DNA of 64,000 bases from Coniella vitis (taxonomy: Eukaryota > Ascomycota > Sordariomycetes > Diaporthales > Schizoparmaceae), in contig WUJK01000011.1 of assembly GCA_011317545.1 (NCBI GenBank), positions 1 to 64,000 of the forward strand. Reading direction: 5' to 3'. Shown here piece by piece: positions 35,330-48,064 of the stretch; position 1 is the stretch's first letter, and each line of letters begins with the position of its first letter. The translations under genes and the position numbers were made by a program. The notes below the pieces were generated by a model. That model made no database searches. It was not told where the DNA came from and was given only the letters and a program-made list of their open reading frames with translations.

Positions 35330-36260
35330 CCTAGCAGCTCGAGTAATACTAAGCTATAGCTATTATACCCTTAGCGCTTATTATTTAAAATACCGGTAAT
35401 AGCTATAAGATAGATAAACCTACTATATATAACGGTAACTAAAAAACGCTTTAAGGATTCCTTACTTATTATAAGGCGTACTTCCTATATAACGTAGCTT
35501 AATTTACTATTAAACCCGATAAAGTTATCTTAGCCGGAATATAACTCGAAAAGGATATATTTATCTAATACGAACCCTTACTTTATAACTATATTAAATA
35601 ATTAGGTAACCTCGATTAACGTAAAACGACTACTAAGAATATATTCGATTTATTCGTAGGATTCGAATATATCCTTAAGGAAATATTTAGTAATCCTAAC
35701 GAAGAACGGATTATAGTATAATAATTTATAGAACTTAAGTAGAATAAGTCTACTTTAGCCTATATAGCCCGCTTTAAGTAATTTTTAATATACCTCCCTT
35801 AGGAAGATAAGAACCTTATAGAATATTATTATAAAGGATTTAAGGATAAGGTTAAGGATAAAATCTCTAAGCAGGATTAGCCTAAAGACTTTATAATATT
35901 TAATAATAATATTATCCGTATCGATAACCGTTTTTACGAAAGATATATAGAGAAAAGTAAGAAAGGAGGAAGCTATACTATATAAAGGAATTACGCTAAT
36001 ATAGGATAGCGGGTTTAATAGATAACTAACCGTAGCTTCTAGTAATAAGGTACGGTAGTTAATAGTACGATATACTTAGGCCCTATAAAGCTTAATATAG
36101 CTTAAAGGAAACTTATAAGTAAGGAATACTTTAACTATAATAAGATAGGCTATTTCGTATAAGAATACCGATAACCTAAGAAACCTAGAGAATTTAAGAA
36201 AGTCCCCGAAGGACGATAAGCTAATATTATAATACGTAAGACTATAGACTCTACTCCTAG
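35330..36260 (+). pseudogene. gag of element 1
   Basis: Frame with FDLFVGFEYILKEIFSNPNE, then LK.NKSTLAYI..FK and EYYYKGFKDKVKDKIS, the retrotransposon gag capsid pattern. A CCHC knuckle follows at about 36118-36165, where Cys and His have become Tyr (YFNYNKIGYFV), exactly the TGC/CAC-to-TAC change expected from RIP. It would package element RNA. Confidence 0.75.
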
Positions 36261-37389
36261 CTAAAACTAGCTTTTAGAATAAGTATCGGACGATTCCGAT
36301 TATAAACTCCTTAACTAGACTTTCTATTATAAGGATAATTATATAATATACCTCTCGGTAAAGTAAGGCTTAGGATAATTCCCTTAGAAATTTCGTAAGG
36401 AATAATAAATCGTAGTTACCTAGAGGATACTTCTCCTAACGGATATTTTATAAAGTAATATTACGGAAATTATAGAATAATAGGAAACGCTTAGTATCGG
36501 TTAGAATACTAGCGCCTAAACTATTAACGAAGAGATAAGCTTAGAATTAGAAAGCTTTATAAACGAAGATACCGATAAAGGAGATATATACTACCTTATC
36601 TATAATATCGTATTTAGAGAATTATTTAGGATAATAACCTATTAAGATAAAACCCCCCTTATATAGGAAGACGTACGAATTAATTATCTCTACGAAAAAT
36701 ACTATTAGATTATATAGTTTGCCTATATTATATATAATTATAGATAATACTTTAAATATAAAATAACTAACGAATAGTTCCCTATATATAAGATAGGGTA
36801 TAGTATTATCGCCTATAACGACGATAATAGCGATTATTATAAAGTACTTAGAGTAAAGGGAAACTACGCTAGTATTAGCCTTATATATAATACCCCCTAC
36901 GGATATACTACGCGATAAGTAAAGTAGTACTAATATATAATACCTTAGTACGCACCTTATACGTAAGAAAAAGCGCTCGATTAGTATAGAATACGCGAAT
37001 AGAAATAAAGGGAAAAGCTCGCAAAACCCGTATATATAGAACCTATATACTATAGCTTCTATAAGCGCGCCGACTATATAGAATACCTAGCGGATAAAGC
37101 GTATACCTATTATAACCTTAAGGATAATTAGCCCGGAGTATAAACTCCGTATACCGAAGAAGAAAATTAAGCGCGCCTATAGCGATAGGCTATAATATAT
37201 ATATAATACGGAATATAATAAGCTAAGAACCTAGCTTAGATAATAGCCCTTAGAGTATAATAAGAATAATAGAACCTAAAAGGTAAGGATCGCCTATAAG
37301 GGATAATAAGCGATTAGGATTTATAGTAAAATCCCTCTATACGATAGATAGCTCGATATATAAATATTTAAAAATCGTAATATAGATTA

Positions 37390-40300
37390 ATAGCAAAAAC
37401 TATATAATACTCCTAAACAGCGGAATATAAGGAAACTTTATATCCCTAAATATTATTAATAGAGAACGGATACCTTAAAAGAAGAAAATAGAACCCTATA
37501 AACTTAATATTATAGAAGGTATAAAAGTCGCTTATAGCTAAGGTATTATCGATATAGAATCTAATTAATTACTAGTTATAATCTATAGATATATAATACT
37601 AATAAACTTCGATATTACGGATACCGTATAATACGAGCTAATTCTAGGTATATTATAGTTAAGAAAGGAAAATCCTCGAATCGATTAAACTAATAGCTAT
37701 ATTTTATAAGATAAAGCGGATACCTAAGAAGCGGTTATAATTAAAGGCGTAGGATCGGATTTAATTATTAAGCGATACCTAGATAACGGGGGCTTAAACG
37801 AATTTATATATACCTTTAAATCGAGAAAAGCTAAGATAATAGCTACCTTAGGATATAATAAACCTCGATAGCTTATAGAGAAGGATTTAGTAATAATTAG
37901 TACCTAATAGAAGAAGGGATATAGCAGATTAGGATATAATATAATAGGATTCTATAGATAATAGGATATATTATTACGATAAGTTTAAGAAGGAATTAAG
38001 TATATATAACGATATCTCCTTATAATAGTAATTATATAAGATAAAGATATATTTAAAGACCTCTCCGGTATATTAGAAGAGTATCGGAAGTTTATAAAAC
38101 TATTTTAAGGAAAATTCGATAATAGCCTATTAGAGTATAGCCTATATAACTACGAGATCCTATTTAAAGAAGGAGAATAACTAAAGTTCTTTCCTATTTA
38201 TAGATTAGATAAGGATAAACTTAAAGTATTTAGAGAATATATCGACGAAAACCTTAAGAAAGGCTATATTAGACCTTTATATTTATTAGTAGGATACCTA
38301 ATCCTATTTATACTAAAGAAAAACGGTAAATTATAATTATACGTTAATTATCGGCAATTTAACGATATTATAATTAAGAATCGATACCCCTTACCTCTCT
38401 TTAAAGAATTTAGAGATAAACTTAGAGGAGCTTAATAATTTATAGCCCTTAACCTTAAGGAAGGATATATATATATTCGTATTAAACCTAGAGAAGAATA
38501 GAAAATAGCGTTTAGAATATATTATAGATATTTCGAATATCTTATTATACTATTCGGACTTACTAACGCCCCTATATTATTCTAAGAAATAATAAACTTT
38601 ATCTTATATAAATACCTCGATTATTTTATAATCGCTTACCTAAATAATATCCTTATTTATTTAAAGATATTCGAAGAATATTAGAAGTATATTACGATAA
38701 TCCTATAAATCCTCTAAGATAATAAGATTTTAATAAAGCCTATTAAATATAACTAAAATACTTAAGAAGTTAACTACCTCGGATATATTATTATACTAGG
38801 GTATATACGAATATAGAAAGATAAAATATAAATAGTTAGGGATTAGCCTATACCTTAGAATATTAAAGACGTTAAAGCCTTCTTAGGCTATATTAACTTC
38901 TACCGATAATTTATTAAGAATTATAATAGTATTATAATATTACTTATAGAACTTACGAAAAAGGATATTACCTTTAATTAGAACGAATAGGTATAAAAAG
39001 CCTTTAATATAATTAAGGATATAATTATATTAGAACTAATCCTAATCGAAATAGACTAAGATAAAGTTTTCGAGATCGAGATAAATATATTAGATTATAT
39101 ATTTGGTAGATAACTCGGATAACGAGATAATAAAGGATAATTATAGATAGTTAGTAACTTTAGTAAAAAGCTAAACGGACTAAAACTTAACTATAGAACG
39201 CCCGATTAAGAATTTATAATAATAATAGAAGCCTTTAGGGAATAATAATACTATCTTATTAGCGTAAAATAATAAATTCTTATATATACGGATTATAAGA
39301 ATCTTTAGGTATTTACCTTAATAAAGTAGCTTAATAAACGATAAGTTAGATAATACGAATTTCTATTAGAATTCGACTTTAAGATTATCTACTATAAAGG
39401 TAAAGAAAACGAACGAATAGATACTCTTAATAGACGGTTAGACTATAAGGATAGTAATAGTAAAGACTAAGATATTATAATAATCTTTAAGGAAGATTCG
39501 GAAGGTAACCTTATTATATTATCTATTACTAAGGAACTTAATATAATATTATACCTCGAAGGAGAAATACTTAACCTCGATAGTATAATAATATTAGAAT
39601 AAAACGATTATATTAGAAGTATCTATAGCGTATTAGTATATAAATACTAAGGAATTAGAATAACCTATAAAAGGATCTAACGTTATTAGAACCTACTAAA
39701 CCTTAAGAAACGAATTATAAATATTATTAATAATTACGATATATATAAACGGAATAAGATAGAATAATATAAACCTTATAGATTATTATAACCTCTACTA
39801 ATACCTATAACTATTTAGTTATCTATTAGTCTAGACTTTATTACTAAGCTACCCCTTTTATAAGAACCCTTAACTTAGGTATAATACGATAATATCTTAG
39901 TAGTAGTTTATAGGCTAAGTAAATATATATACTTCCTACTATATAAAGAAAGTAGTATTATAGAAGAACTCGTATATATATTCCTCCGTATTATTATCGC
40001 TAACTACGGAACTTAGGAAATTATATTAGATAGAGATAGAAAATTCGTATTAAAATTCTAGATCTTACTTACTAAATACCTCGGAACGATATAACGTATA
40101 TCTATAGTATTTTATCCTTAGATAGACGGATAAATAGAATATACTAACTAGATTATAGAATAGTATTTATAATATTATATTAACTACGAATAAGATAATT
40201 AGGTCGAACTCTTACCTACGGTATAATTCGCTTATAATAGTATAGATATAACGAGTATAGGAAAATTACTATTCTTCCTACTCTATAAATATAACCCTAC

Positions 40301-40860
40301 GGTATACTACGAAATACTACTAGGTAAAAATATAGAAATAGTAGATTAATACGCTAAAAGAATTAAGTAATTATACGAAGATACTCGATATATACTCTAG
40401 GACGTTAAAGAATAGATAACGAAATATATTAATTAGAAAAGGATTAAGGGACTAATCCTATAGAAAGGAGATAAAATCTACCTTAACTATAAAAATATTA
40501 AAACTATTAAACCTAGTAATAAACTCGACTATAAAAAACTCGGACCTTATAAAATTATACGATAGATTTTATTAGTTAACTATAAATTAGAAATCCTATA
40601 TATACGTTTATACCTAATCTTCTATATTTTACTTCTAAAACTAGTATTAGTAAACGTAGAACTCTCGTATAATATAGATATTATCGAATTAGAATAAGTA
40701 TAATACGAAGTTAAATAGATTCCCGACTTATATAAACGTAGATACGGAAAATAATATCTTATTAGATAGAAAGGATACGATAATTTAGAAAATATATAGG
40801 AACCCCTAAAGAACGTATACCTAGATTTTATTAAAAAATATAAAAAATAAAAAGCTATTA
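37390..40860 (+). pseudogene. pol of element 1 (PR-RT-RNaseH-IN-chromodomain)
   Basis: Protease motif near 37405-37450 reads ILLNSGI for ILLDSGA. RT at about 38180-38720 includes DKDKLKVFREYIDENLKKGY, FT/KKNGKL, and the catalytic box AYLNNILIY (YLDD mutated to YLNN). RNase H is near 39060-39400 (LNYRTPD then EF-like). Integrase near 39660-40330 shows NLLNLKKRIIN then DIYKRNKIE with zinc-finger Cys lost, and SLDFITKLP. The GPY-type motif KKLGPYKI is near 40530, and the chromodomain EVEWIPDLYKRR...YLIRWKGYDNLEN near 40705-40800 (stops at Trp positions). Chromodomains direct such elements to heterochromatin. The catalytic residues are mutated, so it is inactive. Confidence 0.82.
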
Positions 40861-40877
40861 TAATCTTAGATAGAGAA

Positions 40878-40949
40878 GGTATTATAGGGAATCGAACCCC
40901 GGACCTCCTAATAAGAAACTAGGAGCTCTAACTATTAAGCTATAAGACT
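40878..40949 (-). pseudogene. tRNA relic (possibly tRNA-Arg, TCT) antisense inside element 1
   Basis: 72 nt on the minus strand fit a cloverleaf: position 8-9 TA, D-arm GCTTAATAGTTAGAGC, anticodon arm CCTAG-TTTCTTA-TTAGG (anticodon TCT if canonical), T-arm CGGGG-TTCGATT-CCCTA. D-arm C-to-T and T-stem CG-to-TA changes look like RIP. The acceptor arms pair only partly. It lies just after the chromodomain, on the strand opposite to pol. It could be a captured tRNA gene or a tRNA-like structure belonging to the element. Confidence 0.65.
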
Positions 40950-41000
40950 ACTCGTATTCTTAATTATAATAGCTATCTATAGGAATAATTAAACCCTTTA

Positions 41001-41470
41001 TTAGGAACTACCTATATTCGGACTCCCTAAGTTAAATCCGGATTAATTAATCGCAGCGTTAGGCGCTACTAACGTATTCTAATCTATACCCTTAAATAAA
41101 GGATCTTATATAGATAATATAGTTTCCTTAGTAGTAACGGTTTAAATAGCCTTAGTAACTCGCTTATACTCCTCCTCTTCTAAACCAGCGTTTACTAACT
41201 TTATACCCTTCTCTTAAAGAAACCGTTATTATTTCTTTAGACGAGATAACCTAGCTAAGGTCTCTATTAAACGGGCTTATATATCGGTAAGTTCCCTCTA
41301 ACGCTTAAATAAACGCTCCTCCTCCTCTAACTTATAACTATTTAAGCGTATTAACTCGTTATTAATCTTAGATACTAAGGAAAGAGTTAATATTAGTATA
41401 GTAAGAACTACTAAGAAAAACTACTTATATAAGGATACTAATACCTATAACGTATTATAAGAACGATTTC
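41001..41470 (-). pseudogene. antisense coiled-coil ORF relic in the 3' region of element 1
   Basis: A minus-strand frame from about 41470 to TAA at 41001 is coherent apart from TAA/TAG at expected Gln positions. It starts with a hydrophobic segment (FFLVVLTILILTLSLVSK), then a charged heptad-like coiled coil (INNELIRLNSYKLEEEERLF, ARLIETLARLSRLKK), then EKGIKLVNAGLEEEEYKRVT and a flexible tail. Similar short coiled-coil ORFs are, from memory, common antisense passengers in fungal Gypsy elements; that comparison is unverified. Function unknown; a membrane-anchored coiled-coil protein is the literal reading. Confidence 0.65.
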
Positions 41471-41755
41471 GTTTAATATACTATATATAACTTTTTATAC
41501 TATTAACTATCTTATATACTAACCCCTTCTCTAGGTATAACGAATAAGGTATAACTTCGTAACCTTAGGCTTCGATATATATAAAACGATTTAAAGTAGT
41601 AATACGCTTCTTAGATAAAGATAAGGATAGATTTATAATATACGATTTTATAATTCTAGAAGATATAATAAATTAGGAAAATATAATCTGAAGTAAGAAT
41701 ATTAGGTAGGATTACTTATAGGAATAAGGAACGATCTTTAGGGATAAAGATCTAT

Positions 41756-41765
41756 AAAAGGGAGA
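41756..41765 (+). other. polypurine tract of element 1
   Basis: AAAAGGGAGA lies 3 bp upstream of the 3' LTR, the expected position of the plus-strand primer. Confidence 0.7.
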
Positions 41766-41768
41766 TAA

Positions 41769-42238
41769 TATTATAACCTATAAATATATAAGTTATAGGA
41801 ATAGGCTAGCGTAACTATATACTAGTAAATCGGAACCTTAACGGACCGATAGGGATCTCTTATATAAGGAACTCTTATATAAGGAATACGGATAATATAA
41901 TTAGGGTTAGGGTAAAGCCTATAAGAGATTACTATTACCTATCGGATAGTTAATAGGTAATTATAGGTATTAATAGGCCTAGATAGGCTATATATTAATA
42001 AATAAGATAATAGAAGGATATAAGAACGATGGATTTCCTAGCTATTAGATAGTTTCCTTATAGTCTTTAGTTGTAAATCTAAGTATTATTTTATATAATA
42101 AGGTAATCCCTCTTAATTACTTATAATACTTAATATTACTCGATAACGTACGAAGACTTAAAGGTAATACTTCCCTACCTACTAATATACAACTTATAGG
42201 TACTTCCAGAATCCGGGATTTAGGCAAGGATTATTATA
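41769..42238 (+). repeat. 3' LTR of element 1 (470 bp)
   Basis: Starts TATTATAACC (TG-to-TA) and ends GGATTATTATA. TTAGGGTTAGGGTA is at 41901-41914. The stretch right after it (41915-42030) differs from the 5' LTR, whereas the last 200 bp match closely, so the two LTRs are mosaic and probably not from a single insertion. Confidence 0.85.
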
Positions 42239-44637
42239 CTTTCGCTTAAGCTATAATAGCAGTTATATAGTAACGAATAGAAGAATCTGCGAATAAATTA
42301 TAAATAGCTATAGAGCGGCTTATTAAAGGCGATAAGGTATAGCTCTCCCTACGAAATATTACTACCGACCGCCTTTTAAAGAAGTTAGCCTAGCTATATA
42401 AAAAGTATACCGTAATATATATTATTAGCCCTTATATAGTAGAACTAAATATCCCGCCGGGTATTTACCCTTATTTCTATATAGATCTCCTAATCCGAGC
42501 TATATAAGACCCGCTCTTATTATAAGTATAGAGAGAATACCGGCTTAACCCTATTATAATTAAAGAGGGAGAGGAACCCGAGTATTAGGTAGAGAGTATT
42601 ATTAGAATATATAATAAGCTATATAAAGGCTATATAAAAATAGACGAAACGCTATAATATAAAGTCCTAATTAAGTAGGTCGGATAGGACTAGCTAGACT
42701 AATAGCTATTATCCGAATTTAAAGATATAGCTATTTTTAAGGAGTTCGAATAATATTATAGTAGTACTACGAGTTATAATAGCCTAAAGTTATAGAAAAG
42801 AAGAGCGGGGAAATTAAATACTACAAATAAAAAGAAAACTATACGCAAAACGTATATTAATATAGCTACCTATTTATCCTTACTTACTTCTTCCTTATTA
42901 TTAGAATTATTCTCCTTAGTTTTATTAGAATAAGGATTATTATTAACGCTATATTTCGCTTTAATATTAATTAAGCCTTTACCCTTACTACCCCCTTTTA
43001 TAAGCTTTATTAATATCCTCTAGCGTTACCGCCTAATAATATATAAGCTTACGGCTATAGCGCTAATATAAAGTTAATATAATATAATTAAGGAAGGAGT
43101 AATCGGTATATATATTATAAATATACTTATTATTTAATAACCGGACCTCGTTATAGCTAGCCTAAGTCTTACCTAATTTAAGCAGGTAGTTATAAGTATA
43201 ATATATAGCGAGAGCGGTAAGGGCCTAAGGGCGGAGAATATTTAGAGTATATAAGTATAGGAAGGCGTAAGCGGGGAAGGAGTAATATATAATAAGGTCG
43301 GAAGTATTATAAGCGAGGGAATAGTTAATTATAATAATAATAACGATATATATCTCGTCGGTCTAATAAAAGGGGGTATAGGAGTAGCCGGAGTTCTTAC
43401 CCTTCTTATTTATCCTATAGGGGAAATAACGGGCGCCGGCTATAATAATTAGCGAGCTATAAAGGAGTAGGGGAAGCGCTATTTACTAATACTATAAAGG
43501 TAGAGGGAGAGGGGGTTTTTAGAAGCCCTTATAATATAAGGTAGGTATTACTCGTCCCTAATACCCTTAAGGAGGGTAATACGGGGTTAGAGCTATAGGT
43601 TAATAATAATAATACTCTAGATAAGCTTATTAATAGCTTTATCGAGCTAAATAGTAGTAAAGGTAAGGATAATAGCGGTAGGAGTAATAGCGGGTATAAT
43701 AGGAATAGCTATAGTTATAGCTATAAGCGTTATTACTATAGGAGTAGCTATAGAGCCTATAATAATAGCGGGGGCGGTAGCGGTAGGTATAGCGGTAGGG
43801 GCTATATTAGCTTACTAAGAGCGAGTAATAATATTTATATTATTAGTAAAGCTAAATATAAATAGAAAACGAATAAGGAAAGTATAATATTTACCTTATT
43901 ATTATAATAATTAGTTTTATATAACTTATAAGGGCTTTAGTTTAATTAGGAGGAAGAAATAACCCTTAGAGCAGGGGTTAAGGGGGTATTTATACTTTTT
44001 CGAGGCTTTAAGAGTAAAGATATCGCGCTTATAACCGCCTACTAGGTTAAAAGCGTTACTATTATTTTATTAACGGATAATAGGCGGTAGAACTTATAAA
44101 CTCGCCGAGAGCTAGGTTAAAAGGAGCTCCGCGGACGTAAGACTCCTTTTATACTCGTTAGGTATAAGAATAGGGCTCCTTTAATAAGGTAAGCGGGCGT
44201 AGCGGCGTTATATTATTATATTATTTAGGTAGCTATTATACCCCTATTATACTATATACGGCTCTATAAGAGGGCGTTTAACCTAAGCAGGGGGGTAATA
44301 TTATAAGCCTATAGGTAAATATATAGCTTCGGTATACTAGGGTATAAAGCCTTAGTTAGTATATTCCTTTCTTATCTAGAGATTAGTATTATATAAGCGC
44401 TAAATAAGAGCGCCTTCCGAGCAGCTTATAAGCCGCTTAAAAGACTATCGGTAATAGCACCTATATCGACGGTAGACCTATAGAAAACTCTATCTAAAGG
44501 TAGATCTTAAGTATAAGAGCTATTTAAGAGTAGCTCTTACGCCGCTATATAAATACTACCCTTACTTCTCTCCTTAAGTTAATTAATAATAGAAATTAGG
44601 ATCGTAACTGCGAACGCTCTCTTAATACCCGTTTATA
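42239..44637 (+). mobile_element. family B element 2: 3' part of another Ty3/Gypsy chromovirus
   Basis: Begins inside the integrase C-terminus and chromodomain (42240-42830): GDKVWLSLRNITTD-like sequence with stops, then LY..YTVIYIISPYVVELN and a chromodomain with YKVLIKWVG. A further 1.8 kb to 44637 is shared, inverted, with 48065-49850. In it a plus-strand frame at 43650-43830 is Asn/Ser/Tyr/Gly/Arg-rich. The right end (ATACCCGTTTA) coincides with the end of the minus-strand copy at 48065, so it is the true 3' end of family B. Confidence 0.75.
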
Positions 44638-45141
44638 TTAGCTTATCTTATTCCGTATTATATATATATTATAGCCTATCGCTATAAGCGCGCTTAGTTC
44701 TCTTCTTCCGTATAGGGAGTTTATACTCCGGGCTAATTATCCTTAAGGTTATAATAGGTATATACTTTATCCGCTAGGTATTCTATATAATCGGCGCGCT
44801 TATAGAAGCTATAATATATAGGTTCTATAAATACGGAGCTTACGGGCTTTTCTCTTTACTTCTATTTACGTATTTAGTATTAATCGAGTGCTTTTTCTTA
44901 CGTATAAAGTACGTATTAGGGTATTATATACTAGTATTATCTTACTTATCGTATAGTATATTCGTAGGGGGTATTATATATAAAGCTAATATTAGCGTAG
45001 TTTCCCTTAATTCTAAGTACTTTATAATAATCGCTATTATTATCGTTATAAGTAATAATATTATACTCTATCTTATATATAGGGAACTATTCGTTAATTA
45101 CCTTATACTTAAAGTATTATCTATAATTATATATAATATAG
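44638..45141 (-). mobile_element. family A interior fragment, minus orientation
   Basis: Reverse-complement match to about 36730-37235 of element 1 (region between gag and protease), also to 47330-47860 and 56530-57030. It is bounded by the end of element 2 and the LTR of element 3, so both inserted into or beside a minus-oriented family A copy. Confidence 0.8.
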
Positions 45142-45623
45142 TATTATAACCTACGGTTATATAGGTTATAAGAATAGGCTAGCGCAACTATATACTAGCA
45201 AATCGGAGCCTTAACGGACCGATAGGGATCTCTTATATAATAAAGTTATACTAGATAATATAACTAGGGTTAGGGTTATATAGGATAAGGGTAGACCGTA
45301 AGGACCGTACTATAACTCTATCGACTTAGACCGTAATAGTCGACGAGTAATATCGTCGGTCTAAGGTACTATTTAGGGAATAGTAGTTAATAATAGAAGG
45401 ATATAAGGATAGGAGTTTATAGCTTAATATTAGATAGTTTCCTTATAATCTTTAGTTATAAATCTAAGTATTATTTTATATAATAGGGTAATCCCTTTTA
45501 ATTACTTATAATACTTAGTATTACTCGATAATATATAAAGATTTAAAGGTAATACTTCCCCGCCTACTAATATATAACTTATAAATACTTCTAGAATCCG
45601 AGATTTAGGTAAGGATTATTATA
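45142..45623 (+). repeat. 5' LTR of element 3 (482 bp)
   Basis: Starts TATTATAACC, ends GGATTATTATA, with CTAGGGTTAGGGTT at 45264-45277. Confidence 0.88.
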
Positions 45624-45829
45624 TTTTTATAACTCTTATTTAGGATAATTTATATATACCTCTTAAATAATATTAAGTATAGAAATAGCTCCTTAAACTC
45701 CTACCTTATCTACCTAGGAGAAGGATATCGTTAGATTATAACTTAGGAAGATATAATATATTAATTAATTAAACTTACCTAATAACTCGTTATAATTTAA
45801 TAGAATTAGGAGTAATAGAATAGTATTAT

Positions 45830-46720
45830 CTATAGATAGGCTTAATAGCTCGAATAATACTAAGCTATAGCCGTTATACCCCTAATACCTATTATTTAAA
45901 ATACCGGTAATAGCTATAAAATAGATAAACCTATTATATATAACGGTAATTAAAAAACGCTTTAAGGGTTCTTTACCTATTATAAGGTATACTTCCTATA
46001 TAATATAGCTTAATCTATTATTAAACCCGATAAAATTATCCTAGCCGGTATATAACTCGAAAAGGATACGCTTATTTAGTACGAACCTTTATTTTATAAC
46101 TATATTAAATACCTAAGTAATCTCGATTAACGTAAGCCGACTATTAAGAATATATTCGATTTATTCGTAGGATTCGAATATATCCTTAAGGAAATATTTA
46201 GTAATCCTAACGAAAAACGGATTATAGTATAATAATTTATAGAACTTAAGTAGAATAAATCTACTTTAGCTTATATAATCCGTTTTAAATAACTCTTATT
46301 ACGCCTCCCTTAGGAAGATAAGAACCTTATAGAATATTATTATAAAGGATTTAAGGATAAGGTTAAGGATAAAATCTCTAAGTAGGATTAGCCCGAAGAC
46401 TTTATAATATTTAGTAATAATATTATCCGTATCGATAATCGTCTTTATAAAAGATATATAGAGAAAAGTAAGAAAGGAGGAAGCTATACTATATAAAGAA
46501 ATTACGCTAATATAAGATAGCGGATTTAATAAATAACTAACTATAGCTTCTAATAATAAGGTATAATAATTAGCGGTATAATATATTTAGGCCCTATAAA
46601 GCCTAATATAGCTTAAAGGAAACCTATAGCTAAGGAATACTTTAATTATAATAAGATAGGCTACTTTATATAAAAATACTAATAACCTAAAAAACCTAGG
46701 GAATTTAAAAAAGTCCCCGA
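45830..46720 (+). pseudogene. gag of element 3
   Basis: Plus-strand frame nearly parallel to the gag of element 1, with the same capsid segment FDLFVGFEYILKEIFSNPNE near 46150-46210 and EYYYKGFKDKVKDKIS near 46330-46380. The knuckle near 46635-46690 has Cys/His replaced by Tyr/Ile and stops replace Gln/Trp. Confidence 0.72.
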
Positions 46721-48064
46721 AGGACGATAAGCTAATATTATAATATATAAGATTATAAACCCTACTCCTAGCTAAAACTAGCTTTTAGAGTAAATATCGG
46801 ACGATTCTAATTATAAACTCCTTAACTAGACCTTCTATTATAAGGATAATTATATAATATACCTCTCGGTAAAATAAGGCTTAGGATAATTCTCTTAAAA
46901 ACCTTATAAGGAATAATAAATTATAATTACCTAGAGAATACCCCTCCTAACGGATAATAGTATATTTAAAAGATTAATAATAGAATAATAAGCTTAGCTT
47001 ATTAGGGAATACCCCTATTAGTACGATATAGAAGGGTATAAACTATCTAACGAAACGAATATTTTATAGAATAATATTACGGAAATTATAGAATAATAGG
47101 AAACGCTTAGTATCGGTTAGAATACTAATACTTAAACTATTAATAAAGGAATAAGTTTAGAATTAGAAAGCTTTATAAACGAAGATATCGATAAAGGAGA
47201 TATATACTACCTTATCTACGGTATTATATTTAGAGAATTATTTAGGATAATAACCTATTAAGATAAAACCCCCCTTATATAAGAAGATAAGCGAATTAAT
47301 TATCTCTATAAAAAGTATTATTAGATCGTATAGTTTACCTATATTATATATAATTATAGATAATACTTCTAATATAAAGTAACTAATAAATAATTCCCTA
47401 TATATAAATTAAGGTAATATATTATTACCTATAACGATAATAATAGCGATTATTATAGAATACTTAGAATAAAGGGAAACTACGCTAATATTAGCCTTAT
47501 ATATAATACCCCCTACGGATATATTATATAATAAGTAAAATAGTATTAATATATAATACCCTAATATATACCTTATATATAAGAAAATGCGCTCGATTAA
47601 TATAGAATATGCGAATAGAAATAAAGGGAAAAGCTTATAAAGCCTATATATATAAAACCTATATACTATAGCTTCTATAAGCGCGCCGATTATATAGAAT
47701 ACCTAGCGGATAAAGCGTATACCTATTATAACCTTAAGGATAATTAGCCCGGAGTATAGACTCCCGATATAAAAGAAGAAAATTAAGCGCGCTTATAGCG
47801 ATAAGCCGTAATATATATACGATACGGAATATAATAAGCTAAAAACCTAATATAAGTAATAGCCCTTAGAGTATAATAAGAATAGTAGAACCTAAAAGGT
47901 AAAGATCGCCTATAAAGGATAATAAGCGATTAGGACTTATAATAAAGTCCCTTTATATAATAGATAGCTCGATATACGAATATTTAAAAATCGTAGTACG
48001 AATTAATAATAAATATTATATAATACTCCTAGATAGCGGAGTATAAGGAAACTTTATATCCCTA

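Larger units (their letters stand above)
34633..42238 (+). mobile_element. family A element 1: full-length Ty3/Gypsy chromovirus, RIP-decayed
   Basis: LTRs 34633-35111 and 41769-42238 flank a 6.7-kb interior in the order gag, zinc knuckle, protease, reverse transcriptase, RNase H, integrase, chromodomain, then a non-pol 3' region with an antisense ORF relic and a tRNA relic, and a polypurine tract AAAAGGGAGA (41756-41765) just before the 3' LTR. CpA and TpG are nearly absent and Gln/Trp codons are stops throughout. No matching target duplication is visible (left ACAGG, right CTTTC), so the right end was rearranged or the insertion is old. Confidence 0.9.
45142..48064 (+). mobile_element. family A element 3: LTR, gag and start of pol, cut by family B
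   Basis: LTR 45142-45623 followed by gag (about 45830-46720, including the FDLFVGFEYILKEIFSNPNE segment and a decayed zinc knuckle) and on to the protease region, where similarity to element 1 stops at CTTTATATCCCTAAG (48064) and the minus-strand family B element begins. It runs parallel to 34633-37444 of element 1. Confidence 0.85.
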
